Source: Halopiger xanaduensis SH-6 (GTDB lineage: Archaea; Halobacteriota; Halobacteria; Halobacteriales; Natrialbaceae). From it: a DNA stretch of 64,000 nt. The position numbers and the translations under genes were made by a program. Below the pieces are notes generated by a model. The model made no database searches and was not told the origin of the DNA. It saw only the letters and a program-made list of their open reading frames with translations. This document shows, piece by piece, positions 16,656 to 24,404 of this stretch; the stretch's first letter is position 1, and each line of letters starts with the position of its first letter. The stretch is taken from positions 3,604,010 to 3,668,009 of the forward strand of contig NC_015666.1 of NCBI RefSeq assembly GCF_000217715.1, written 5' to 3'.

Positions 16656-17177
16656 ATGCGGCGGCTTCTTTTCTGTGCCCTCGTCGTAGCGGCGGCGCTG
16701 GCGATGGGCATGGGCGGGACGGTCGTCGCACAGGACAGCAACGAAACCGCAGCCGACGGTTCCGAGATCGAATTCGGCGATGATCTCCGCATCCTCGAGT
16801 ACGACCTCGAGGACGGGGAAGCACGGATCACGTTCGAGGCGGAGCAACCGAAAACGGTCGTTGTTTCGGACGGACTTGCTGGGGTCGACCAAGACGGCGC
16901 AGTGCAAGTCCCCGAACAGGAATACGATCTCACCCGCGGGAGGACGCCGATCACGATGGACGTCCGCGAGTACCAGGGCGGTTCGATGGTCAGCGTTTCC
17001 GCCGACGGGCTCGCGGTCCGGCTCTCGAGCGAGTTCGATGACGAGCCGAAGGATCCGCTGCAGTACTTCGGCGGACTCTCCGGACTGTTCACCGGGATCG
17101 GGATGTCAGTCGGTCTCGCGGGCACGGCGGCAATGTACGTGCTTCGACGCGAGGACTCCGGGGTGATTCAAGCATGA
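16656..17177 (+). CDS. pleolipovirus-type small exported membrane protein
   Basis: A 173-residue protein with a Sec-type signal peptide (MRRLLFCALVVAAALAMGM), a beta-rich ectodomain of about 100 residues (EDLRILEYDLEDGEARITF-like strands), and one C-terminal transmembrane helix ending in RREDSG. It is the third gene of the virion operon, 2 bases after the spike, in the slot of the conserved ORF6-like genes of pleolipoviruses. Its role is not established. Confidence 0.65.
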   Translation: MRRLLFCALVVAAALAMGMGGTVVAQDSNETAADGSEIEFGDDLRILEYDLEDGEARITFEAEQPKTVVVSDGLAGVDQDGAVQVPEQEYDLTRGRTPITMDVREYQGGSMVSVSADGLAVRLSSEFDDEPKDPLQYFGGLSGLFTGIGMSVGLAGTAAMYVLRREDSGVIQA

Positions 17178-17986
17178 GCGAGACCAGCGGCACGTTCGGC
17201 GGCTGGGCCGATCGTCTCACGTACATTCTAGCGCAGGGCCAGCTCGTCGCGCTTGGCGTTCTGTTCTCGCTGGGTGTGGCGTTGTTCATCTGGCAGCCGT
17301 CGCTTCCGAGTGTGCCGCCCATCACACAGGGAATCTTGGCGGCGCTGCTCCTATTCGGGCCACCGCTGTTCGGGCTGTTCGTAACCGGTGTACGGAAGCT
17401 TCGAGAGCGGCGTATGATCCCAGTTCACCATATCAACGGCGTCACCGATACACGCGAGAAGTACTACGTCGAACCGAAGGTGTGGGATGAAAAGACCGTC
17501 GAGGGACCGTCCCCGTACAACGTCAACGACGGGTCAGCATTCGAAGTTCGGGAGTTCGATTGGCACGACGACACGGAGACGCTGGTCGTTCGTGGCTGCT
17601 ACTTCAGCCAACTCGCCGACTCGAAACTCGTCACGGTCCAGGCCATGCTCAAGGACATTCACAGCGATCTGGTCGAAGAGTACCTCGCAGCGAACCGGCT
17701 CCGCGGGAGGATTTCGAAGATGGGTCTGCAGATTCAGAAAGACGTCGTCAATGAGGAAGCGGAAGCCGACGAGCGCGGGCTGATGAATCCCCGCACAACG
17801 GTGAAGAAACGGTTCGAATCGGCTCGCGAAGACGCCGAACAGAACGCCACGGACGACATTCAGGATATCAACGGATTTGTCGAGGACTACGCCGACGAGC
17901 ACGGCATCGAGACGGCGAGCGGCCCGCCCATGACGCAAGAACAGGCAGCAGAGCAGGCGGCAACCGACGGGGGCCGCGAGCAATGA
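17174..17986 (+). CDS. pleolipovirus-type membrane protein with cytoplasmic domain
   Basis: A 270-residue protein with two transmembrane helices at about residues 15-40 and 50-72, then a basic turn (RKLRERR) and a long soluble domain containing helical, highly charged sequence to residue 260 (for example EYLAANRLRGRISKMGLQIQ). It starts ATGA overlapping the previous stop. It fits the ORF7-like position next to the ATPase in pleolipovirus gene clusters. Its function is unknown; it may link the virion membrane to the ATPase or genome. Confidence 0.65.
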   Translation: MSETSGTFGGWADRLTYILAQGQLVALGVLFSLGVALFIWQPSLPSVPPITQGILAALLLFGPPLFGLFVTGVRKLRERRMIPVHHINGVTDTREKYYVEPKVWDEKTVEGPSPYNVNDGSAFEVREFDWHDDTETLVVRGCYFSQLADSKLVTVQAMLKDIHSDLVEEYLAANRLRGRISKMGLQIQKDVVNEEAEADERGLMNPRTTVKKRFESAREDAEQNATDDIQDINGFVEDYADEHGIETASGPPMTQEQAAEQAATDGGREQ

Positions 17987-18516
17987 GGGCGATCGGCTTC
18001 GAGACGATCCGGTCGGCGCTCCCCGAGGCGGCGATCGAGGCGCTGGGTGTCGCGACGCACCTGGGCGACTACTCGGTCGTCGTGCTCGTCGGGATGATCG
18101 GCGTCGCCGTACTCGAGGAGGAGGGTGACCGAGTGCCGTTCGCCGTCGTCGTGTTCGGCGGGATCGGACTGGCGACCGTCGCAAAGATTGTCTTCGGACT
18201 GCCCCGGCCGCCCGGTGCGGGCATCGGCGGCTACGGCTTCCCGAGCGGCCACGCGCTCGGTTCGACGGTCGTGTACGGCCTGCTGGCGCATCGAATTGGG
18301 ACGCGCCACGCGGTGATCGGCGCGGCGGTTGTCGTCGCGATCGTCGCGACCTCGCGCATCGCGATCGGCGTGCACTACCCGACCGACGTGCTCGCTGGCG
18401 TGGGCATGGGCGCGGCGTATCTCGTCCTCGCGCTATCCGCGCTCGAGGAGTGGCCGCAGCCGGAGCGAGAGGTGTCGAATGACCGACTAGCGACTGACGG
18501 AGGTTCTGAACGATGA
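17983..18516 (+). CDS. PAP2-type membrane phosphatase within virion operon
   Basis: A 177-residue membrane protein with the complete PAP2 lipid-phosphate phosphatase signature: K-x6-RP (Lys68 to Pro76), PSGH (87-90) and SR-x5-H-x3-D (Ser124 to Asp135). Five or six hydrophobic helices surround the motifs. Such enzymes dephosphorylate membrane lipids or polyprenyl diphosphates. It overlaps the gene before it (ATGA) and the ATPase gene after it by 4 bases, so it is translated as part of the virion cluster. A host-derived gene captured by the virus, possibly altering virion or cell lipids, is the simplest reading. Confidence 0.85.
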   Translation: MRAIGFETIRSALPEAAIEALGVATHLGDYSVVVLVGMIGVAVLEEEGDRVPFAVVVFGGIGLATVAKIVFGLPRPPGAGIGGYGFPSGHALGSTVVYGLLAHRIGTRHAVIGAAVVVAIVATSRIAIGVHYPTDVLAGVGMGAAYLVLALSALEEWPQPEREVSNDRLATDGGSER

Positions 18517-19682
18517 GCGACGAGCAAGACAACTACACGGTCGGCGGCTTTCGCGAGTACCAGGCGAACAACCTCGAGCGCGATCCCGACGAAGTGCTCC
18601 CGCACTCGGGATTCATTCGCGACGAGCAGGTCGATCGCCAGCTGACCATGCGGGCAATCCACCACGACGTAGACCGGTGGGACGGGAAGGCTGCGAAGGA
18701 CTACATAGCCGTCAGCAAGAATCGCGATATCCTGCAGGCAGAGGGCAGCGAGACTGCCCGCAACGCCCTCGAGAACGGTGACACGCTGACGTTGAAGCAC
18801 TATATCGGCGATCCCTCGCAGCAGGCTGACCTCGCGGGGATCAAAGCGGTCACGCGCTTGCAGGAGATCGTCGCCGGCCCCGCACCGGTGATCATCGTAC
18901 TCGGGGAGATGGGCGCGGGGAAGACTGACTTCGCTGGGCTGTTGGGCCAGCTGCGCGAGCGGTGGGTCGACGGCGACCTCCTGGTCGGCTCGAACATCCG
19001 GACGCTCGACCGGCTCGACGACTGGGTGCGCGACGACGGCACCGTCGAGGACGGCTGGATTCCCCACTACCCGCTCCTCGAGGAATGGGCGACACAAGAC
19101 GGCGATCCGGTCGAGAATCCCCAGCAGCCGAAGCTCTTTATCGGCGACGAGTTCTCGACGAACGCCAGCGGGACCGGCGCGGACGGTCATAAGGTCCGCC
19201 AGAAGATGGGGCCGCTGGTGTTCAAGATCCGCAAGTACGGCGGCGCACTCATCTATATCGGCCACGACGAATCGTCGATCCATCCGCTGCTCTGGCGTGT
19301 CGGCACGATCATCAAGAAGAAATCGAAGAAGCAAGCCGTCGTCGCAGACCGCGTTTCCGGCGGTAAACTCGTCGACGTCGATCCCCGTCCCCTCGAGGGC
19401 ATCCCGCCGACGGACTGGAACTTCCACACGCAGGACGAAGCTGATTGGGCGTGGGAAGCGCCCGAAGGCGACGATAAGGAAGGCGAGACGATCGCCGAGA
19501 AGGACGTGAAGCAAGTCGCCGCCTGGACGATGGAGGAGTGCCGTCGGCAAGGAATGTCCGCGCGCGAAACCGCCGAGTTCGTCCCCTATAGCCACGCTAC
19601 CGTCTCGAACTGGTGGAAAGAGATCGACAACGGCGGCGAAAAGGCCGACTGGGTTAACACCGTCGAGCAGGTGATCGCATGA
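18513..19682 (+). CDS. VP8-like P-loop ATPase of the virion operon
   Basis: A 389-residue ATPase. Walker A is GEMGAGKTD at about residues 131-139; Walker B reads LFIGDEFS at about 208-215; a sensor-like IYIGHDESS follows. The C-terminal part has a helix-turn-helix (MSARETAEFVPYSHATVSNW, about 350-370). Pleolipovirus clusters end with an ATPase-type gene (VP8-like), and this occupies that slot. Packaging or assembly functions are presumed in the family, not proven. The C-terminal HTH suggests DNA contact. It is the last gene of the operon, followed by a strong nested hairpin. Confidence 0.75.
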   Translation: MSDEQDNYTVGGFREYQANNLERDPDEVLPHSGFIRDEQVDRQLTMRAIHHDVDRWDGKAAKDYIAVSKNRDILQAEGSETARNALENGDTLTLKHYIGDPSQQADLAGIKAVTRLQEIVAGPAPVIIVLGEMGAGKTDFAGLLGQLRERWVDGDLLVGSNIRTLDRLDDWVRDDGTVEDGWIPHYPLLEEWATQDGDPVENPQQPKLFIGDEFSTNASGTGADGHKVRQKMGPLVFKIRKYGGALIYIGHDESSIHPLLWRVGTIIKKKSKKQAVVADRVSGGKLVDVDPRPLEGIPPTDWNFHTQDEADWAWEAPEGDDKEGETIAEKDVKQVAAWTMEECRRQGMSARETAEFVPYSHATVSNWWKEIDNGGEKADWVNTVEQVIA

Positions 19683-19732
19683 CCGCGTCGGGGTGTCAAC
19701 CCGTCAAGCGAAACTCCCCCGGGTTTACTGTA

Positions 19733-19784
19733 GCCCATCGCCGACCGCCGTCGCTCCCAAGCGGGAGCGACATGACCGATGGGC
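19733..19784 (+). terminator. nested hairpin after the virion operon
   Basis: GTCGCTCCC (19750-19758) pairs with GGGAGCGAC (19763-19771) across loop AAGC. An outer stem GCCCATCG (19733-19740) pairs with CGATGGGC (19777-19784). Together they form one long cruciform or RNA hairpin 51 bases after the ATPase stop. A transcription terminator or RNA processing site is likely; a DNA-level signal is possible. Confidence 0.5.
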
Positions 19785-19827
19785 GGACGCTTCGCAGGCA
19801 GCGGAGGAGTATATATAGCGGCGCGCG

Positions 19828-20226
19828 ATGCGCGTGGTCCGCGTGAACCGCTCAAAGCGCGCCAACCACTTCGGGACGATCTGCGAAAAGCGGATGGCCC
19901 GGAAGCGACGGTTTAATCTCGAGCGAGCCAGCTGGCACGACGCCCGATTCGGGAACGGAACGCCTGTCGAAATCAAGAGCACCATGCTCGAACATTCGAA
20001 TGGGCAGCCTGGGAATTTCAAGGTTTACCGGGAGTATCACGAGAAGCTACGGCGCCACGACGGCTGGTACTGTTTCGTCGTCTACCGTCCACATGGTCGT
20101 TCAGGGCTGACGATCGTCAAGGACAAGATGATCCGGGCGTGCGATCTCCCACTGCTCCAGTGGCATGGGGGCGGTGATCATCGTGGTACACAGCAAGCGA
20201 AAATCCCTATCAGAGACATTTTCTAA
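19828..20226 (+). CDS. putative PD-(D/E)xK-type nuclease, small
   Basis: A 132-residue basic protein. The segment DARFGNGTPVEIKSTM (residues about 38-53) fits the D-x(n)-E-x-K core of PD-(D/E)xK nucleases. It is followed by a strand DGWYCFVVYRPHG of the expected fold, and ends with LPLLQWHGGGDHRGTQQ. A structurally similar pattern is seen in the viral replication operon at 27602-28057. It has its own TATA-like element (gtatatatag, about 19811), so it is not simply a read-through of the virion operon. Cleavage activity is inferred only. Confidence 0.5.
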   Translation: MRVVRVNRSKRANHFGTICEKRMARKRRFNLERASWHDARFGNGTPVEIKSTMLEHSNGQPGNFKVYREYHEKLRRHDGWYCFVVYRPHGRSGLTIVKDKMIRACDLPLLQWHGGGDHRGTQQAKIPIRDIF

Positions 20227-20229
20227 TCT

Positions 20230-20287
20230 GGCCCTGTTGAACTCTTAATTTCTGATAATTATCGGTGGTCGTGCTGAATACAGGGCC
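20230..20287. mobile_element. 58-bp IS or MITE-like scar with terminal inverted repeats
   Basis: The segment starts GGCCCTGT and ends ACAGGGCC, perfect 8-bp terminal inverted repeats, with an AT-rich interior. The ends resemble termini of haloarchaeal IS5-type elements. It sits exactly where the viral structural block gives way to the AT-richer cargo. Too short to code; it may be a deletion remnant of a longer insertion sequence. Confidence 0.4.
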
Positions 20288-20367
20288 CATATCAGTTAAA
20301 TCGCCAAACAAAAATATTGATTAAATTCACAGTAATTGTATTTTGTATATTTATTTTAAACTATATA

Positions 20368-22107
20368 TTAGTGATCAGTCAATCTCGACTGTTCAGGTTC
20401 GTCTGTATCTTCTCTATCCGCCTGAGGAGGAGCTTGAGATCGGAATGTTACGTTGCCTCCTTGTTCAATGTAGATGGGTGCGTCTAGTCCCTTGCCCTCC
20501 AGTAGTTCCTCAACCGTGATTATCTGAATTTTGGGGTACGTTTGATTCCCCAACTCAGCAGATTCATATCGACCATGAGAGGCTGCTTCTTTTTCCATTG
20601 CATCCGTGGGTTCTTCAAGAGTAATAAATACGCCCATTGCAGCATCCTCCCTTCGAACAGTTCCGGCAAGGTCCCGAACATCAGATGGGCCTGTGTTCCC
20701 AGACTTCACACTAAACAATATTTCCTCAGGTTCCATAGCCTCTGACTTGTCGGGGAAAAAGCGGAGTTGACCGTCTATACCCTGATCTGGCCCTTTCTTT
20801 TCTTCTAAGGGACGTGCATTGACCAAACCAAGAGCCCACCACTCAAATTGGAAGCGGTCTTCTTCAGCCAATTGTTCTGCTCCAGCAAGATCAACCGGTT
20901 CTCCGATCACGTCATAGTCTACCTCATACTCGAATCCAGCCTCTAGCCGGTGTTTCATCAAACTTATTGCAAGATGAGTGATGTCAATTCCGACCCATCG
21001 GCGGTTCAATCGTTCGGCAACAGAAACCGTTGTACCGCACCCACAAAACGGATCCAAAACGACATCACCTTCATCCGTCCCCGATTTAATCACGCGCTCT
21101 AATAGTTCCTCAGGCTTTTGGGTTGGGTACCCGAGATCCTTATCTCCTGATTCTGGTGGAATATCTGTCCAAATGTCCTGTAGAGGGACTCCAGGCATTT
21201 CTTCTGCGTACTGTTTCAACCGAGGCATTCCTGTCCGTCGATGGTGGAGTTTATCATTCCTAGCAAACTCCTTCATGTTCTCTTTCGAATACGCCCAATA
21301 TCGACCACTATACGGGTCAACCTGCTTGTACTCCCATCCTGGTTTTGGGTCTTTGTATTCTTCGTCTAGATCTGCTTCCCAACCCGAGTCACCCGATTTT
21401 TTTCGTTTTACTGGCCATTTATACTCAGTATCTCCGCCTGGTTTGTTAGCGGTTAGATCAGTTTCCTTATAATATCCCCGTTCATCTTTGTTATTATACT
21501 CTTGTTCCAAATACTCCTCTGAGTAAGGTGTATAAACGGTATTCCATTTGTATTCGTCAGTTTTGGAGTAAACAAAGATAATATCGTGAATACGACCACA
21601 TCTTTCCATTCCCTGAGAAGCATCGCTATGAGCACTGGAACGCTTCCAAACAATTTCATTCAAAAACTGCTCAGGACCAAATACACTGTCGAGAAGGAGT
21701 TTTAGATAGTGGCTGGCGGTGGGATCGCAATGGAGCCATAGAGTACCTGTATCTTTCAACACTCTATGTAGTTCCTTCAATCGAGGAGCCATCATCGAAA
21801 GATAGGCCAACATATCATTCTTTCCAATTGTTTCTCCCAAACCTTTCAGGGTATCACCCACAGGTCCGCCTTCCTTTACTACCTCCTGATACGTTTTTGC
21901 ACTTTTATGATCCCACTGCCAAGTGTCCTCAAACGCTTGCACCTGTGCATGGGCGTCAGCACTGGCTTGTTCTTCAAAAATGATATTATAGTTCCTATTG
22001 CTGTTGAATGGAGGATCTAAGTAGATTAGATCTGCCATCTCATCGTCAATATGTTGTCGCAGAATTTCCAAATTGTCCCCATAGTACAGTTGACTAGAGT
22101 CGGTCAT
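20368..22107 (-). CDS. DNA N6-adenine/N4-cytosine methyltransferase with C-terminal Mrr-like nuclease domain
   Basis: A 579-residue protein. The catalytic motif DPPF lies at residues 31-34, and the AdoMet motif DPFCGCGTT lies at about 352-360, the order of beta-class amino-methyltransferases, with a target recognition region between (about 175-320). After residue 420 there is a separate domain: GIDGQLRFF, then FSVKSG (about 464-469), then AMGVFIT, which matches the D-x(n)-(Q/S)-x-K pattern of Mrr-type restriction endonucleases. The protein may therefore modify and cut DNA by itself. Its codon use is AT-richer than the host. It could protect the provirus or attack other DNA. Confidence 0.78.
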   Translation of the reverse strand: MTDSSQLYYGDNLEILRQHIDDEMADLIYLDPPFNSNRNYNIIFEEQASADAHAQVQAFEDTWQWDHKSAKTYQEVVKEGGPVGDTLKGLGETIGKNDMLAYLSMMAPRLKELHRVLKDTGTLWLHCDPTASHYLKLLLDSVFGPEQFLNEIVWKRSSAHSDASQGMERCGRIHDIIFVYSKTDEYKWNTVYTPYSEEYLEQEYNNKDERGYYKETDLTANKPGGDTEYKWPVKRKKSGDSGWEADLDEEYKDPKPGWEYKQVDPYSGRYWAYSKENMKEFARNDKLHHRRTGMPRLKQYAEEMPGVPLQDIWTDIPPESGDKDLGYPTQKPEELLERVIKSGTDEGDVVLDPFCGCGTTVSVAERLNRRWVGIDITHLAISLMKHRLEAGFEYEVDYDVIGEPVDLAGAEQLAEEDRFQFEWWALGLVNARPLEEKKGPDQGIDGQLRFFPDKSEAMEPEEILFSVKSGNTGPSDVRDLAGTVRREDAAMGVFITLEEPTDAMEKEAASHGRYESAELGNQTYPKIQIITVEELLEGKGLDAPIYIEQGGNVTFRSQAPPQADREDTDEPEQSRLTDH

Positions 22108-22406
22108 CGTTCTAGCTTGGAAGTATAAGAAAGGATGGTAAAATAGGTTTTGACGAGTAGATCTTATGATAGGTACTGGTCTATTAGACGGTATTCCCTA
22201 TATTGCACAGTATCCTGAAAAATTATATTCCGTTTCCTATTTTTGATGAGTATTTGTTTTGTTGCTGCTATATACATTCTCTGTATTCAGCACACAGACC
22301 GTATCAGGTGCAGAGGGTTTCAACAGATTCTCTAATCCCGCTCAATAGTTACGGTCTTCTCAATCTGGAAGTTCGTTACTCGAGTCGACAGCGTTTCGGT
22401 AATCTC

Positions 22407-22586
22407 CTAGCGCTGCTCGTGAGTGAGATCGTCGCGCTCGAGGATCTGACGTGCAACCGCAACGAGACGGGGGACATCTTCGCAAGCCAAGACAAAGGCT
22501 TTCGTCTTGTTACGATCGTAGAAGTCGGCTGTTCGTTCGATTGCATCCTCGAGATAGGCGTAGTCGCCGTCGATTCGAATTCGCAT
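22407..22586 (-). CDS. small conserved-type protein, unknown
   Basis: A 59-residue protein starting MRIRIDGDYAYLEDAIERTA and ending RQILERDDLTHEQR. This build, with N-terminal strand, two helices and ACEDVPRL segment, recurs in haloarchaeal plasmids and proviruses as a short unknown family. An 11-bp inverted repeat lies 130 bases upstream. Alternative frames over the same bases are longer but have non-haloarchaeal composition. Confidence 0.5.
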   Translation of the reverse strand: MRIRIDGDYAYLEDAIERTADFYDRNKTKAFVLACEDVPRLVAVARQILERDDLTHEQR

Positions 22587-22818
22587 GCTCGTACACACGA
22601 CTCGGGAAATTCTAGTTTTTTCGACTCACTGGACCAGCCCATACAGTCCAAAATGGGGGTGCTCCTATCACCTTACCAGAACGGTCGACAGGATCGTCAC
22701 GGCGATCGCCGACCAATATGCACACGGCGCTACTCGACTTGTGTGCATATTCGAGAAACGCATTCTGTCGACGTACAACCCCAGGCAGGAAGATAGAAAT
22801 GAAGTGAGCTAACTCCAC
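22587..22818. other. gene-free stretch with 11-bp inverted repeat
   Basis: AATATGCACAC (22715-22725) and GTGTGCATATT (22741-22751) are perfect arms around a 15-base loop. The region lies between the 3' end of the STAS/ATPase genes and the start of the small minus-strand gene, so it may be a terminator for one or an operator for the other. Short open frames on both strands here have no protein-like features. Confidence 0.45.
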
Positions 22819-23079
22819 TTAGGCAATTGCGGAAGAGGAACCATCAATAAGATTGATCATCTCTTCAACCTCATCTCTGAGTCCAATTAAGGAAATATCT
22901 CCTTTCTGAGATTGGTATACGAGTTCATCAGCTACAGATCGACTAACAAATTCTACGTTAGATAGATCAATCTCATCACATCCTATCTGACGAGCATCTC
23001 TTCCGATTTCTCGTGCCCGATTGCGGGTGATAATTGCATCGTCTTCGACCACGAACTTATCGGGCATGGTTCTGGCCAC
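22819..23079 (-). CDS. STAS-like (DUF4325-type) domain protein
   Basis: An 86-residue single-domain protein beginning MARTMPDKFVVEDDAIITRN. The segment EIDLSNVEFVSRSVADELV (residues 35-54) is the strand plus helix core of STAS and DUF4325 domains, which in bacterial partner-switching systems carry the phospho-acceptor Ser at the helix start; here the helix begins SRSVAD. It lies 34 bases downstream of a GHKL ATPase in the same direction and is probably its partner. Codon use is AT-rich relative to the host. Confidence 0.7.
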   Translation of the reverse strand: MARTMPDKFVVEDDAIITRNRAREIGRDARQIGCDEIDLSNVEFVSRSVADELVYQSQKGDISLIGLRDEVEEMINLIDGSSSAIA

Positions 23080-23113
23080 AGATTGGTAACAGAGGGATAT
23101 AGTTGTTCGCCCT

Positions 23114-23995
23114 TTACTCGCCGATACCAGTTATATAATCGTTTAATCTAAAATCATCTTCTGGGATGGACATTCTACAGACTACTATTGTTCCTGGCCA
23201 ATCAACAGGATAATCCCTTGGAACCTTAGTACTATTTTTCTGGAGAATTGTACCATCTCTTGAAGCGATCAATATTGAACCATTCAAACCTTCACAGACT
23301 AAATTAACAGTCGTCTTAATCCCATAACCTCGATCGACACCCCGTCCTTTGGTTGAGACTTTTCCTTCCATAGCCATTTCAATAGCATCATTATCTGAAT
23401 CAAAATCGACGCTATGATTTTCAAAATTCTTGGGTATCGTAATACCATCATCAACAATACCAATATCAATAAAATCCTTACTTCCATAGTTTTGAACTAA
23501 TACTGCACCCAGGTCGCAATTTGAGTGCTGATCAATATTATCTACGATTTCATAAATTGGCAAACTAATTCCTTGTCTTGCAGATGGCGATAATGAATCA
23601 TATTCCTTTTTCAAGAGAGATCGGAGCTTTTGACTGACATTCTCTGCTGCACCACTACTGGGACTTTGATTAAGTAGACAAAGAGGTAAAGAATTAGAAT
23701 ATTGTTGACTAGGATCTGTAGTCCCCTCTGGGAAGTTAATTTGACTCAAATACTCTTGCATAAGGTAATTAGACGGGAGATCAACGTCGATTTCAGTACC
23801 ATTTGTCACTTTCTTATTATACGCAACACAAAGTGGTACAAGCGAAGCTGGAGTAAACCATTCCGACTTCGTCAGATCAAGAACTAAATCGTCATCTCCA
23901 TCATAGGAACGTATTTCATATGCAACATTTATCGCCCTTTTATAATGAGTTAGAAGTGAATCTCCTGTAAATCGTGGTGCAGAGATACGTACCAT
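23114..23995 (-). CDS. STAS-like plus GHKL (HATPase) protein
   Basis: A 293-residue protein. Residues 30-75 look STAS-like (DLVLDLTKSEWFTPASLVPL). Residues 130-290 form a GHKL ATPase: N-box IYEIVDNIDQHS (about 146-157), G1 box IVDDGITIP (about 182-190) and G2 box RGYGIKTTVNL (about 224-234). There is no kinase H-box, so it resembles an anti-sigma-type kinase such as SpoIIAB/RsbW, or a GHKL effector. Archaea lack sigma factors, so the partner must differ. It is strongly AT-rich and clearly acquired. It precedes the STAS gene in the same operon. Confidence 0.7.
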   Translation of the reverse strand: MVRISAPRFTGDSLLTHYKRAINVAYEIRSYDGDDDLVLDLTKSEWFTPASLVPLCVAYNKKVTNGTEIDVDLPSNYLMQEYLSQINFPEGTTDPSQQYSNSLPLCLLNQSPSSGAAENVSQKLRSLLKKEYDSLSPSARQGISLPIYEIVDNIDQHSNCDLGAVLVQNYGSKDFIDIGIVDDGITIPKNFENHSVDFDSDNDAIEMAMEGKVSTKGRGVDRGYGIKTTVNLVCEGLNGSILIASRDGTILQKNSTKVPRDYPVDWPGTIVVCRMSIPEDDFRLNDYITGIGE

Positions 23996-24202
23996 TAGTT
24001 ATGACAACGCAAAGGCTCTGAATGTAGTTAACGGTTAGTAGGAAGTGCTATTACTAAATATATGTTCAATTAGTATAAATATTTACACCATTGTATTATA
24101 ACTAAGGTTTATTCTATGTCTAGATTGAATACGTACCCAACCACGTTTCGTGAGTTTCAACTGGAGATTTCGTGCGGAAGAAGGGCGGAATGCTGTAATT
24201 TT
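23996..24202. other. AT-rich gene-free stretch upstream of the GHKL gene
   Basis: This holds the promoter for the minus-strand GHKL-STAS operon. TATA-like runs occur around 24055-24105 (aatatatgttc, agtataaatatttac). No coding frame is credible. The base composition switches abruptly to GC-rich at about 24200, where the hairpin array begins. Confidence 0.5.
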
Positions 24203-24309
24203 TTGGCGCTGTCGCCTTGGCGACACCCGCCAAGGGGCGTTTCGCGCTCCGCGCGAAACCGACCCGCAGGCGAGCCGGCACGATCGTGCCGGCGACCTCC
24301 CTCGAGGTC
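24203..24309. repeat. array of perfect hairpins, candidate origin or structured RNA
   Basis: Five perfect inverted repeats sit back to back: TGTCGCC-TT-GGCGACA (24210-24225); the overlapping alternative CCTTGGCG-ACACC-CGCCAAGG (24215-24235); GTTTCGCGC-TCC-GCGCGAAAC (24239-24259); the 20-base palindrome GCCGGCACGATCGTGCCGGC (24274-24293); and GACCTC-CCTC-GAGGTC (24294-24309). The first two are mutually exclusive folds. The array is a GC island in AT-rich sequence just downstream of the Rep gene. Replication origin, ssDNA signal and structured transcript are all possible. Confidence 0.6.
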
Positions 24310-24404
24310 GAAACTACAACCAGAATTGACTAACAGGCGCTATTACACAAGCAGAATTGCCGAAAATAGGTGTCAGAATAGTGTTGCCACTCACGAGGGC
24401 CGTG

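Noticed and set aside
22612..22818. short frames on both strands around the 11-bp inverted repeat
   Set aside because: They mostly reflect the repeat itself and have no protein-like composition.
24369..24381. ggtgtcagaatag shared with about 57811-57823
   Set aside because: A 13-base repeat occurs by chance several times in 64 kb; the contexts are unrelated.
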